From the NCBI GenBank assembly GCA_902565305.1, contig CACFEJ010000001.1, positions 1 to 64,000 of the forward strand: a stretch of DNA of 64,000 bases, in the 5' to 3' direction. This document shows, in pieces, positions 9,797-19,427 of this stretch. The position numbers and the translations under genes are program-made. Position 1 is the stretch's first letter. Each line of letters starts with the position of its first letter. Under the pieces are notes generated by a model that had not been told where the DNA came from, did no database searches, and saw only the letters and a list, made by a program, of their open reading frames with translations. This DNA is from an uncultured Prochlorococcus sp. GTDB lineage: Bacteria; Cyanobacteriota; Cyanobacteriia; PCC-6307; Cyanobiaceae.

Positions 9797-10966
9797 TTAT
9801 TCAACCCATTTTAAATCTGATCCAATTGCATCTTTTATACTAGATAATTGATGGTTATTGAGTTGCTTTATAATTCCCGCAAGTATATCTGGTACTAATT
9901 GTGGACCCTTATATATCCATCCTGTATAAAGTTGAATTAATGATGCTCCAGAACAAATTCTTTCCCAAGCTGACTCAGGACTATCTATTCCACCAACGCC
10001 AATTAAAATAATCTTTTTATCAATATTATGTATATGTTTTATTATTTGATTTGCTTTTTTTTGGAGAGGCCTTCCACTTAATCCTCCATTCTCTTGAGAG
10101 AGTAATAATCCAGTTTGCCTGATCTTTCTATTTTCAAGACCTAATCTATCAATGCTGGTGTTTGTAGCAATTATTCCATCGATGTTTTCCTCGATTATTA
10201 ATTGGCAAATATCTTCAATATCTTTAAGGCCTAAATCTGGCGCAATTTTTACAAATAATGGTGGACAATTAGGTAAGTTTTTAATTTCTCTAAGAAGTTC
10301 TTTTAAAAGAATTGGATCTTGTAATTTTCTTAGCCCTTCAGTATTTGGAGAACTAACATTTATTGCTGCGTAATCACAATATGGAATTAATAATTTTAGA
10401 GAAGTTAAATAATCATCTTTTGCTTGAGATAAACCTGTAATTTTTGACTTCCCAAAATTTATCCCTAAACAAATATTCTCCCTGTTTTTTTTAAACTCAA
10501 TACCTTGTTCCACAAAGTTTTTAACTAGATTTTCAGCACCATTATTATTGAAACCCATTCTATTTAATGCTGCTTCTTCTTCTGCCAATCTAAATAACCT
10601 TGGTTTGGGATTTCCATTCTGAGCAAATTTAGTTACTGTACCAAGCTCAGCAAATCCAAAACCAAAATCTTTCCATATATTTGCGGCATTTCCATTTTTG
10701 TCAAAACCCGCAGCTAAACCAATTGGATTACAAAAATTTATTCCACAAATGTTCTGAATTAACCTTTGGTCAGTTATAGAAAATTCTTCATTTAGATTTT
10801 TTAGGATATTTGAAACTAATGGCCAATTATATTTTCTTGAACTGAATGATAGAAGATTAAGAGATACATTAGTTAAATATTCTGCATCGATTCCTGAGTC
10901 TTTTTTTAGTATGGGAGTAACCAAGTTTTTATAAAGATTTTTAAATACTCCCTTTTGTTCATTCAT
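9797..10966 (-). CDS. pyrD: Dihydroorotate dehydrogenase (quinone), class 2
   Basis: Oxidises dihydroorotate to orotate in pyrimidine biosynthesis, passing electrons to membrane quinone through FMN. At 389 residues it has the class 2 N-terminal helical extension (about residues 1-70) that docks the enzyme to the membrane. Characteristic segments include NPIGLAAGFDKNG near 92, GFGFAELGTVT, NRMGFNNNG near 155, the catalytic-loop segment AAINVSSPNTEGLR near 198, and GVGGIDSPESAWERI near 335. It overlaps the end of rnhA by 4 bp (ATGA arrangement), so rnhA, pyrD and the CobC/D-like gene probably form one transcript. Confidence 0.95.
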   Translation of the reverse strand: MNEQKGVFKNLYKNLVTPILKKDSGIDAEYLTNVSLNLLSFSSRKYNWPLVSNILKNLNEEFSITDQRLIQNICGINFCNPIGLAAGFDKNGNAANIWKDFGFGFAELGTVTKFAQNGNPKPRLFRLAEEEAALNRMGFNNNGAENLVKNFVEQGIEFKKNRENICLGINFGKSKITGLSQAKDDYLTSLKLLIPYCDYAAINVSSPNTEGLRKLQDPILLKELLREIKNLPNCPPLFVKIAPDLGLKDIEDICQLIIEENIDGIIATNTSIDRLGLENRKIRQTGLLLSQENGGLSGRPLQKKANQIIKHIHNIDKKIILIGVGGIDSPESAWERICSGASLIQLYTGWIYKGPQLVPDILAGIIKQLNNHQLSSIKDAIGSDLKWVE

Positions 10967-11691
10967 AAAAAATCAGTATTCCTTTTTTCTATTATCCAAT
11001 ATTTTTCACCTTTAGGAATCAATATCCAATTACGCCATTCAAAAGGTAAATGTTGTTTTATCTGTAAGAGGTTTTCTTCCCCTAATAAGTTAGTTATTTC
11101 TTGTGAACTTAACAAGTATTTTTTTTCTGCAAATTTTTGAATTAATTCATTTCTTGAAAATAATTCCTGAATTTCTGTAGGTGCACTTTTTTCAAAAAAC
11201 TCTACTGAAGATTCAGACTCTTTTGAGTTACTTTTTAGAGGTATACCTTTGCTATAGTTAGTCGCGATTTTATCAACCCTATCATTTTGTTTGTCACCGC
11301 TATGGCCTTTAACATATTCCATTACAAGACCATTAATTCTTAATTGATCAATTTTTTGCCATAAATCAAGATTTTGAACTGATTTTCCTGAGCTTGTTTT
11401 CCATCCATTTCTTTTCCAATTAATAATCCATTTTGTATACCCTTCTATGACATATTTACTATCAGTTCTTAATTTAAAGTTTTCTTTTAATTTATAGTTT
11501 TTTAATTTCTCAAGTGTTTTTATAGCTGCAGTAAGTTCCATTCTATTATTAGTAGTATTTTGCTCGGAACCACCTATTTCTAATTCACTTTTGTCGTCAA
11601 AAATTATTAGACCACCCCAACCACCTGGACCTGGATTACCACTGCAGGCTCCATCTGTTGCAGCTTCAATTGCAATACTATCAATATTCAT
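10963..11691 (-). CDS. rnhA: Ribonuclease HI with C-terminal extension
   Basis: Cleaves the RNA strand of RNA-DNA hybrids. Residues 1-150 form the RNase H fold: first catalytic Asp in ATDGACSGNPGPGGWGG (near 13), Glu in NNRMELTAAI (near 52), Asp in RTDSKYV (near 77) and the His/Asp pair in KGHSGDKQNDRVD (near 130-141). A further ~90 residues follow, which is longer than the 150-160 residues of E. coli RNase HI. The tail is polar, then has ELFSRNELIQKF and an LPFEWRNWILIPKGEKYWIIEK segment that looks folded. I do not recognise that tail; it may be a picocyanobacterial add-on. Upstream member of the rnhA-pyrD pair. Confidence 0.92.
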   Translation of the reverse strand: MNIDSIAIEAATDGACSGNPGPGGWGGLIIFDDKSELEIGGSEQNTTNNRMELTAAIKTLEKLKNYKLKENFKLRTDSKYVIEGYTKWIINWKRNGWKTSSGKSVQNLDLWQKIDQLRINGLVMEYVKGHSGDKQNDRVDKIATNYSKGIPLKSNSKESESSVEFFEKSAPTEIQELFSRNELIQKFAEKKYLLSSQEITNLLGEENLLQIKQHLPFEWRNWILIPKGEKYWIIEKRNTDFL

Positions 11692-11698
11692 AATTTTT

Positions 11699-11725
11699 GA
11701 AGCCGATATAAAGTCTATCGGCTTG
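11699..11725 (-). terminator. Strong hairpin after rplL, without a U-tract
   Basis: A perfect 9-bp inverted repeat (arms 11700-11708 and 11716-11724, 7-nt loop) lies between the rplL stop and the rnhA start. On the minus strand it is not followed by a run of T, so it is not a textbook rho-independent terminator; it may act as a processing, stability or partial termination element that separates the highly expressed ribosomal transcript from rnhA. Confidence 0.5.
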
Positions 11726-11738
11726 AAAAAATATTCTC

Positions 11739-12134
11739 TTACTTAAGTGTAACTTTACCGCCAGCTTCTTCAATCTCTTTCTTTAAAGATTCAGCATCTG
11801 CTTTAGCAACTCCTTCTTTTACTGTTTTTGGTGCAGATTCAACAAGTGATTTTGCATCGCCAAGACCTAGACCAGTTGCATTTCTTACAACCTTAAGTAC
11901 TTTGATTTTTGCAGCTGCATCAAAGCTTTCGAGAACTACATCAAATTCAGTTTTTTCTTCAGCAGCGCCAGCATCTGCGTCACCGCCAGCTGCTCCTGGA
12001 GCTGCCATTACTACACCTGCAGAAGCTGCAGCAGATACACCAAAAGCCTCTTCAATTTGCTTTACAAGCTCAGATGCTTCTAAAAGTGATAGAGATTTTA
12101 ATGATTCAAGAATTTCTTCAGTTTTTGCGGACAT
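11739..12134 (-). CDS. rplL: 50S ribosomal protein L7/L12
   Basis: Forms the flexible multi-copy stalk of the large subunit that recruits translation factors. The 131 residues show the N-terminal dimerisation helices ([19 protein letters not shown]), an alanine/glycine-rich hinge (about residues 36-60) and the conserved C-terminal domain ([45 protein letters not shown]). It lies 28 bp downstream of rplJ in the usual L10-L12 operon, which matters because several L12 dimers bind one L10. The alanine-rich hinge makes long open frames on the opposite strand, which I regard as spurious. Confidence 0.98.
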   Translation of the reverse strand: MSAKTEEILESLKSLSLLEASELVKQIEEAFGVSAAASAGVVMAAPGAAGGDADAGAAEEKTEFDVVLESFDAAAKIKVLKVVRNATGLGLGDAKSLVESAPKTVKEGVAKADAESLKKEIEEAGGKVTLK

Positions 12135-12162
12135 TTTCTTAAAAGTTAATTAGGTTTTGAAT

Positions 12163-12690
12163 TTAGGATTCTGATTTTTCAGAATGTTGTTTAAGTGATC
12201 TAGCAAGTCCAGAAGGTACTTCTTTAATAGAGATCGCAATTTTTGTTGTAACGCCATTTAGAGCGCCAGCAATTTTTGCCATCAATACTTCTTTAGATGG
12301 AAGACTTGCAATTTCTTTTATTTCAGAATCGCTTAGAAGTCTGCCTTCAAATAAAGCTCCTTTGGTTTCGGATTTTTTGGTGTCTTTTTGAAAAGATTGG
12401 ATAGCTTTTACAGCACCACCAACATCTTCTTTGATTAAGACAAAAGCATTTGTTCCAGTCAGTAAAGATTCAAGATCGTTCCAATTACTATCTCCATCAA
12501 TAGCTTTGCGCATTAATGAATTTTTAGTAACTTTGCAAATGCCGTTAGTTGTTTGCAATCTAGATCGCAAATCTGACATCTCTTTGATAGTTAAACCTTT
12601 ATAGTCAAGAACTACAGCCATTTCCGAGTCGTTTAATAGAGATTTAATCTCAGTAACGATTTGTTGCTTATTCTCTAGTGTTCGGCCCAT
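12163..12690 (-). CDS. rplJ: 50S ribosomal protein L10
   Basis: Anchors the L7/L12 stalk to 23S rRNA and is usually the autogenous repressor of its own operon. I place the start at the ATG at 12690 ([16 protein letters not shown]...), giving 175 residues, the usual length; the upstream ATG at 12735 would add 15 poorly conserved residues and would eat into the structured leader. Family segments include [30 protein letters not shown] N-domain sequence near residues 45-70 and the C-terminal L12-binding helix near 150-175. A folded 5' leader precedes the gene (see the regulatory entry). Confidence 0.95.
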   Translation of the reverse strand: MGRTLENKQQIVTEIKSLLNDSEMAVVLDYKGLTIKEMSDLRSRLQTTNGICKVTKNSLMRKAIDGDSNWNDLESLLTGTNAFVLIKEDVGGAVKAIQSFQKDTKKSETKGALFEGRLLSDSEIKEIASLPSKEVLMAKIAGALNGVTTKIAISIKEVPSGLARSLKQHSEKSES

Positions 12691-12744
12691 TGATGTTTTT
12701 GGATCGTAATTTAGGGAGAGCAGGAAATGCGGCAAAGTTCTTTA

Positions 12745-12850
12745 AAAGAGGCCGCTTTTATTAGATCCAAAAAGAAATAATTAAGACGAGTCCTCGGTAG
12801 GATTTTAAAATTTAGAAAAACTAAATAAACCTACTTTCTTTGGCCGTATT
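12745..12850 (-). promoter_or_regulatory. Probable L10 (rplJL) autoregulatory leader RNA
   Basis: The stretch between rplA and rplJ folds on the minus strand. GTAGG (12834-12830) pairs with CCTAC (12801-12797), and the flanking CCAAAGAAA (12845-12835 region) pairs with TTTCTTT..GG (12777-12767), giving a long stem closed by these arms. Just 3' of CCTAC is CGAGGACTCG (about 12796-12787), an internal-loop element with GA steps of the kind used by L10-binding kink-turn leaders. L10(L12)4 repression through such a leader is established in other bacteria; here it is inferred from position and pairing only. Confidence 0.6.
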
Positions 12851-12877
12851 ATTGCATTTTAATTATACTACAAAGCG

Positions 12878-13585
12878 TTAACCTTCAGGTTGGTAATCTT
12901 GTACAGCATTTATGTCTACTTGAACCGAAGGCCCCATTGTTGAAGTTACATAAAAAGTTTTCCAATACTTTCCCTTAGCTCCACTTGGTTTATTTTTATC
13001 AATTGATTCTTGTAAGGTTTTTAAGTTGTCAAAAAGAGCCTCTTTTGTGAAACTTGCTTTTCCAAAGCGGACATGAACAATTCCAGCCTTATCTGCTCTA
13101 AATTCGAGCTTACCAGCTTTGAATTCTTTTATTGCATTAGCAATGTCATTAGTTACTGTCCCAGCTTTAGGATTAGGCATTAAACCCCTAGGTCCTAAAA
13201 CTCTTCCTAATTTTGCAACCTTTGGCATCATATCTGGAGTTGCAATAAGTAGATCAAAATCCATATTTCCTTTGTTGATGCTTTCCACAAGATCTTCTTC
13301 GCCAAATAAATCTGCACCAGCAGCCTTAGCTTTCGATACATTCTCACCGCTTGTAATTACTGCAATTTTGATGCTTTGGCCAGTACCATGTGGTAATGCA
13401 ACAGTGGTCCTTAATTGTTGATCAGTATATTTTGGATCAATACCTAAACGTATATGTGCTTCAATAGTTTCATCAAATTTTGCATTAGCATTTTCTTTGA
13501 TAATACTAAGAGCTTCAAGTGGTGGATAAATGCGATCTTCTATCTTAGTTGATAGAGCCGTCATTCTTTTGGATAGTTTTTTCAT
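12878..13585 (-). CDS. rplA: 50S ribosomal protein L1
   Basis: Forms the L1 stalk that guides release of deacylated tRNA from the ribosome E site. At 235 residues it is full length. Conserved family segments are visible: [18 protein letters not shown] near residue 37, the [18 protein letters not shown] signature near 128, and [21 protein letters not shown] at the C-terminus. It is the third ribosomal gene of the secE-nusG-rplK-rplA-rplJ-rplL cluster, 66 bp after rplK. L1 can repress its own mRNA in other bacteria, but I did not find a clear L1 site here. Confidence 0.98.
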   Translation of the reverse strand: MKKLSKRMTALSTKIEDRIYPPLEALSIIKENANAKFDETIEAHIRLGIDPKYTDQQLRTTVALPHGTGQSIKIAVITSGENVSKAKAAGADLFGEEDLVESINKGNMDFDLLIATPDMMPKVAKLGRVLGPRGLMPNPKAGTVTNDIANAIKEFKAGKLEFRADKAGIVHVRFGKASFTKEALFDNLKTLQESIDKNKPSGAKGKYWKTFYVTSTMGPSVQVDINAVQDYQPEG

Positions 13586-13651
13586 AATAATATTGGGTGC
13601 AAACGGTTATTAACTAACCTCCCCTAAATAGTGAGAATTTTTGTATTGAAC

Positions 13652-14077
13652 TCAATCAGTGATAGAGACACCCATATTACGAGCAGTACCCTCAATTACT
13701 TTCATTGCTGATTCAACACTTGAACAGTTTAGATCAGGAAGCTTAGTTTTGGCTATTTCTTCTAATTGAGCTTTACTTATATTCCCGACAGAGCCTTTTG
13801 CAGATTCACCCGATCCTTTCTCTATACCAGCTGCTTTTGTTATTAGGACGGAAGCAGGAGGTGTTTTTGTGATAAAAGTAAAGCTTCTATCTTCAAAAAC
13901 AGAAATCTCGACTGGAATTACAAAACCTGCTTTATCTTGTGTCCTTGCATTGTATTCTTTGCAAAATGCCATGATATTGACACCATGTTGTCCTAAAGCT
14001 GGGCCTACGGGAGGAGCAGGATTTGCTTTGCCTGCTTGTAGAGCAAGCTTGATAACTGCAACAATTTTTTTTGCCAT
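13652..14077 (-). CDS. rplK: 50S ribosomal protein L11
   Basis: Binds the GTPase-associated centre of 23S rRNA and is needed for RelA/SpoT-type sensing of uncharged tRNA. The 141 residues match the standard length. The N-terminal domain carries [33 protein letters not shown] (family signature PPVGPALG), and the C-terminal RNA-binding domain carries [25 protein letters not shown]. It follows nusG by 67 bp in the usual order. Confidence 0.98.
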   Translation of the reverse strand: MAKKIVAVIKLALQAGKANPAPPVGPALGQHGVNIMAFCKEYNARTQDKAGFVIPVEISVFEDRSFTFITKTPPASVLITKAAGIEKGSGESAKGSVGNISKAQLEEIAKTKLPDLNCSSVESAMKVIEGTARNMGVSITD

Positions 14078-14144
14078 TAGATTAGAGAATTTAAGCTGGA
14101 GTAGAAAATCATAATTTTACTCGATAAACAAGAACAATTAGAAA

Positions 14145-14756
14145 TTAATTTTGTTTATTGATTTGGGAGAATTCTAATTCTACAGGAGTCTCGCGCCCAA
14201 ATATTGAAAGTAATGCTTTTAATTTATTTCTTTCTCCAGAAACTTCTATAACTTCTCCCTGGAAATCCTTGAATGGACCACTAGTTACAATGATTCTATC
14301 TTTTTCTTCGATATCTAACTTGATTACAGCTTTTTTCTCTGATGCGCGCTTAAAGATTCTATTAACTTCTTGTCTTGATAATGGTCGAGGTTTGATATGA
14401 CCTCTCGATCTTCCGCTACCTCTACCGTCTTCAGCACCGACAAAGTTAATTACATTTGGAGTACTTTTAACAGCCATCATTGTATCTTCATCCAAAATCA
14501 TTCTTACGAGGACATAACCTGGGAAAACTTTTTCTTCAGTAGTTTGTCTGCTTCCATCTTTTTTTAATTTAATTCCTGGAGTTTGGGGAATTTCAATTTC
14601 AATGATTCTATTATTAACGCCTAAAGTTACTGATCTCTGCTCTAGAGTCGCTTTAACTTTTTTTTCACAGCTTGATGCTACTTGAACTGCATACCATCTT
14701 GCGATGCTTGTATTTGCTTTTGAAGAAGCAAGGCTTGTAGTTAATTCATTACTCAT
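14145..14756 (-). CDS. nusG: Transcription termination/antitermination factor NusG
   Basis: Binds RNA polymerase and modulates pausing, elongation and, with rho where present, termination. The 203-residue protein has the NGN domain (RWYAVQVASSCEKKVKATLEQR near residue 20; PGYVLVRMILDEDTMMAVKSTPNVINFVG near 75-105) and the KOW domain (IVTSGPFKDFQGEVIEVSGERNKLKALLSIFGRETPVELEF near 155-197). A short low-complexity N-terminal tail of about 18 residues precedes the NGN domain. It lies between secE and rplK, the standard location. Confidence 0.97.
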   Translation of the reverse strand: MSNELTTSLASSKANTSIARWYAVQVASSCEKKVKATLEQRSVTLGVNNRIIEIEIPQTPGIKLKKDGSRQTTEEKVFPGYVLVRMILDEDTMMAVKSTPNVINFVGAEDGRGSGRSRGHIKPRPLSRQEVNRIFKRASEKKAVIKLDIEEKDRIIVTSGPFKDFQGEVIEVSGERNKLKALLSIFGRETPVELEFSQINKQN

Positions 14757-14807
14757 TTTTCTGGAAGCTTAATTAAGATCTTTTTTAGTGGATATTCGGG
14801 AGATAAT

Positions 14808-15050
14808 TCAACCAAAAATTTGCGAGGCTGCCCATCCATAGAATCTGCTAACAGAAGCAATGGCTGCAGCAGAAAACGTTACCATAATTATAACTGCTAC
14901 TGATTCGCTAAAAAGTTGTTGTTTGTTAGGCCACACGACAAGTTTAAGCTCATCGTAGGTAGATCCAAAAAAATTATTCTTTTTTTTAGGTTCTTCAACT
15001 TCAGGAGAATCCTTTTTAAGAGGTTCTTTATTAGTAGTAGGAATTGTCAC
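14808..15050 (-). CDS. secE: Preprotein translocase subunit SecE
   Basis: Small essential clamp of the SecYEG channel. The 80-residue chain has a polar N-terminus, the amphipathic helix YDELKLVVWPNKQQLFSES (family: E...V.WP....L) and one membrane segment (VAVIIMVTFSAAAIASVSRFYGW, about residues 51-73). It is the short single-span form usual in cyanobacteria. It lies directly upstream of nusG, which supports the call. Confidence 0.93.
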   Translation of the reverse strand: MTIPTTNKEPLKKDSPEVEEPKKKNNFFGSTYDELKLVVWPNKQQLFSESVAVIIMVTFSAAAIASVSRFYGWAASQIFG

Positions 15051-15111
15051 AAAATTTTTTTGAAATTAAGCTTTATGCTTTAGTTTTTATTTTAGCTTAT
15101 TGATTTACTCC

Positions 15112-17868
15112 TCAGCTAGGTTTGAAAACGATCTCATCTTTTTTAGTAGGATTAAGTTTAATTGTTATATTTTTTTTGTTTTTGAAGTTATCCTCTAAAA
15201 GTTTTGCAGCCAAGGGATTTTCTATTTGTCTTCTAAGTTCCCTGCTAAGTGGCCTAGCACCATATTCAGGTTCGTAAGAATCGTTTGCAATTTTATTAAT
15301 AACTTTTTTGTCTATAGCGATATTTATTTTCTGTTCAAGTAGCAGGTTTTTTAAATCTTCTGTTTGTAAAATTATAATTTTTTGAAGTTCATCAATAGAT
15401 AATGGATTAAACTTTACTACTTCGTCAATTCTATTTAAAAATTCAGGTCTAAAAATTGAAGACAATGTATAACTAATGGAATCATCTAAGGTTTGTTTGT
15501 CTTTTTCTAACTTTCCTTCACTTTTAGAAATCTTTTGTGAATACTCCAGTATAGATTTACCAGCTAGGTTGCTTGTCATGATGATTACGGTATTTTTGAA
15601 GTCTACGGTCCTTCCTTGAGAGTCTGTTAATCTTCCTTCATCTAAGACTTGTAAAAGAATATTAAATACTTCTGAATGTGCTTTTTCTATCTCATCAAGA
15701 AGTATTACTGAATAGGGTTTACGTCTTACAGCTTCAGTTAACTGACCCCCTTCTTCATAACCAACATAACCTGGAGGAGCTCCCAAAAGTCTTGCTACAG
15801 CGGTTTTCTCCATATATTCACTCATGTCTAATCTTAAAAGTGCGTCTTCTTCATCAAATAAAGCTGTTGCAAGAGATTTTGCTAATTCTGTTTTGCCAAC
15901 ACCTGTAGGACCCATAAATAAAAAAGATCCGATGGGTCTTTTAGGACTTTTCATGCCAACGCGGGCTCTTCTAATTGCAGCAGAAACAGCTTCTATAGCT
16001 TTTTCTTGTCCAATAACTTTTTCACTTAGTTCTGTTTCTAGATTGACTAATTTCTTACGTTCATTTGAAACTACTTTAGAAATTGGAATACCAGTAATTT
16101 TTGAGACAACATCAGCAATATCATCAGGTTCAACTTGATATTTGAAAGGGAAATTTCTATTTTTCTTTATTTTATTAAAGTTCTCTTCAACTTTTTGTAT
16201 TTCATTCTCTATTTCAATTAACTCTTCTTCAATCTTTTCTAAATAATCCAAATCATTTTCATTTTCGCGATTTGATTTATCTTTTATTTGTTTGGTTAGC
16301 TTATCTTCTTCTTTCATTAAAATAGATAATTGCTCCATTTCTTCCCGCAAATTGTTCCAATTGTCCAAAAGAACGTTTAATTTAGCTTCTGATTGTTGCC
16401 TCATATTCAACAGTTTTTCTTGAGCTTCAATATTTTCTCCTTGTAAATTTTTCAGTTTTTCATTAATAGTATGAAGTTTGTTTTCTTGTTGGAGAATTAT
16501 TAGAGGCTTTTTATTAGACTCGATTTTTAACTCTGCAGCTGCTTCATCAATTAAATCTATTGCTTTATCAGGAAGACATTTATCGCTGATGTATCTGTCG
16601 GCTAATTTTGCAGAATAGTTTACAGCTTCTTCAGAAATTTTTATGCCATGATGTGATTCATATTTCTTTTTGATACCTTGTAGTATTTTTGCGCTTAATT
16701 CTACTGAAGGTTCATTAACAGCTATCTTTTGAAAGCAATTATTTAATGCCTGATCTTTTTCAATAGTTTCACGAAATTTCTCAGGTGTTGTAGTACCTAT
16801 ACATCTAAGTTCTCCTTCAGCCAGTAAAGGTTTTAAGATATTGCTAATATCGGTAGATGATCTGTCAGAACTTAAGATTGAATGAATTTCATCAATAAAG
16901 AGAATCATTCCTTGGCTTGGATTTTTTAGTTCCTGCACTATTAAGCTTAGCCTTTCTTCTAGTTGGCCTCTAAATTTTGTCCCAGAAACTAACGCACCTA
17001 AGTCAAGCGAAATAATTTTAAAGTCTTTTAAAGAATCAGGAACTTTTTTGTCTACAATTAATTGCGCAAGTAATTTTGCAATTGAGGTTTTACCAACTCC
17101 AGGATTGCCGATAAGTATAGGATTATTTTTGTTTCTTCTGCAGAGTACCCTCATTAAATTATTGATCTCATTTTCTCTCCCTAAAACAGGATCCAGTACG
17201 CCTCTTTTAGCTGATTCTGTTAAATCTTTTCCATAAATTGAAAGAGCATTTTCATCTTCCTCAACTTGTTTTTGGGTTTCAATTTGAAGTTTACTTTTGG
17301 GTAATGGAACAATAGCTTCTTTAAATTTTTCTTCTTTAACTAAAGTCTCCTTATTTGATTTTAAATTTGATTGATTATTTATTTCAAGTACGTTCTGATA
17401 ATTAAAAGAATCTTTTGATTGATTTATATTTGGGAAAAACTTTAATTCTTCCTCTAATTTTTCCATAGAAAGGTTGCCTTCTTCAAAAACATAATTTCCA
17501 ATTCTTAAATCTCTTCCAAGAGCAATTAGTAAATGAGGGATTTCTATTAATCTAGATCCCCATTGAGTTTTAATCTGGTTCGCGTTATCTAATAAAATTT
17601 CTAAATCTTCTCCGATAGTAAAAATATCTGACTCATTTGTTGGTGTCTCTTCTAAAAAATCTTCTGTTATGTCTAAAACTGTATCTTGGTCGATTGATAA
17701 TTTTTCAATGAAGGCAAAGAATTCACTTGATGAGAACAATGTATGAATTATGTGTTCAATATTAAATTCGCTATGATCCCATTTTTTTGCGGTTTCTTCT
17801 CCTAATAAAAGAAGATTCCAACTAATATCGCTAAATAGTTCAGGACTGGATGTAAGTGTTTCTCTCAT
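15112..17868 (-). CDS. clpB: ClpB-type AAA+ protein disaggregase (ClpB2-like)
   Basis: Hexameric chaperone that extracts polypeptides from aggregates together with DnaK. The 918-residue chain has a Clp N-domain (about 1-145), AAA-1 with Walker A GNPGVGKTSIAK and Walker B LFIDEIHSIL, a coiled-coil middle domain of roughly 120 residues (QQENKLHTINEKL... to ...EENFNKIKKNRNF), and AAA-2 with GPTGVGKTELAK, LLDEIEKAH and the C-terminal GARPLSRELRR sensor. The long middle domain and lack of an obvious ClpP-binding IGF/IGL loop argue for ClpB, not ClpC or ClpA. The N-domain and the acidic/lysine-rich linker near residues 150-205 are poorly conserved-looking, so this may be the second, divergent paralogue (ClpB2) of cyanobacteria. 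Confidence 0.85.
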   Translation of the reverse strand: MRETLTSSPELFSDISWNLLLLGEETAKKWDHSEFNIEHIIHTLFSSSEFFAFIEKLSIDQDTVLDITEDFLEETPTNESDIFTIGEDLEILLDNANQIKTQWGSRLIEIPHLLIALGRDLRIGNYVFEEGNLSMEKLEEELKFFPNINQSKDSFNYQNVLEINNQSNLKSNKETLVKEEKFKEAIVPLPKSKLQIETQKQVEEDENALSIYGKDLTESAKRGVLDPVLGRENEINNLMRVLCRRNKNNPILIGNPGVGKTSIAKLLAQLIVDKKVPDSLKDFKIISLDLGALVSGTKFRGQLEERLSLIVQELKNPSQGMILFIDEIHSILSSDRSSTDISNILKPLLAEGELRCIGTTTPEKFRETIEKDQALNNCFQKIAVNEPSVELSAKILQGIKKKYESHHGIKISEEAVNYSAKLADRYISDKCLPDKAIDLIDEAAAELKIESNKKPLIILQQENKLHTINEKLKNLQGENIEAQEKLLNMRQQSEAKLNVLLDNWNNLREEMEQLSILMKEEDKLTKQIKDKSNRENENDLDYLEKIEEELIEIENEIQKVEENFNKIKKNRNFPFKYQVEPDDIADVVSKITGIPISKVVSNERKKLVNLETELSEKVIGQEKAIEAVSAAIRRARVGMKSPKRPIGSFLFMGPTGVGKTELAKSLATALFDEEDALLRLDMSEYMEKTAVARLLGAPPGYVGYEEGGQLTEAVRRKPYSVILLDEIEKAHSEVFNILLQVLDEGRLTDSQGRTVDFKNTVIIMTSNLAGKSILEYSQKISKSEGKLEKDKQTLDDSISYTLSSIFRPEFLNRIDEVVKFNPLSIDELQKIIILQTEDLKNLLLEQKINIAIDKKVINKIANDSYEPEYGARPLSRELRRQIENPLAAKLLEDNFKNKKNITIKLNPTKKDEIVFKPS

Positions 17869-17937
17869 AAACTATAAAAACTATAGTTGATTATTAATTA
17901 ATATTCTAAATAGGATCTGCATTAATAATCATCCAAT

Positions 17938-17975
17938 AATTTTCAAATTGTAAGATGAATTTGAAAATTTTTTAG
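17938..17975. repeat. Perfect 12-bp inverted repeat between clpB and eno
   Basis: Arms AATTTTCAAATT (17938-17949) and AATTTGAAAATT (17958-17969) are perfect reverse complements around an 8-nt loop and are followed on the + strand by a T-run. No + strand gene ends here: clpB2 and eno are divergent. It could be the end of a short unannotated RNA, a protein-binding palindrome, or an accident of AT-rich DNA. Confidence 0.4.
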
Positions 17976-18125
17976 ATAAGAGGATTTGCGGGGACTTTAG
18001 AATAAAAAAACGTTAAATAATATCTAAGCTCCAATAAAATTAAAAATTATAGTTGGTTAACAAATATATTTCAGATATTAGCCAAATAGTTCAGCTATTA
18101 ATAGGATTTAAATAGTAATAATTAA

Positions 18126-19421
<1,296 letters not shown>

Positions 19422-19427
19422 TTTTTT

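Noticed and set aside
11902..12153. Open frame on the + strand opposite rplL
   Set aside because: An artefact of the Ala/Gly-rich hinge of L7/L12; no initiation signal and composition typical of an antisense frame.
12690..12735. 15-residue N-terminal extension of L10
   Set aside because: It overlaps the structured leader and gives residues that do not look like the family; the ATG at 12690 gives the usual length.
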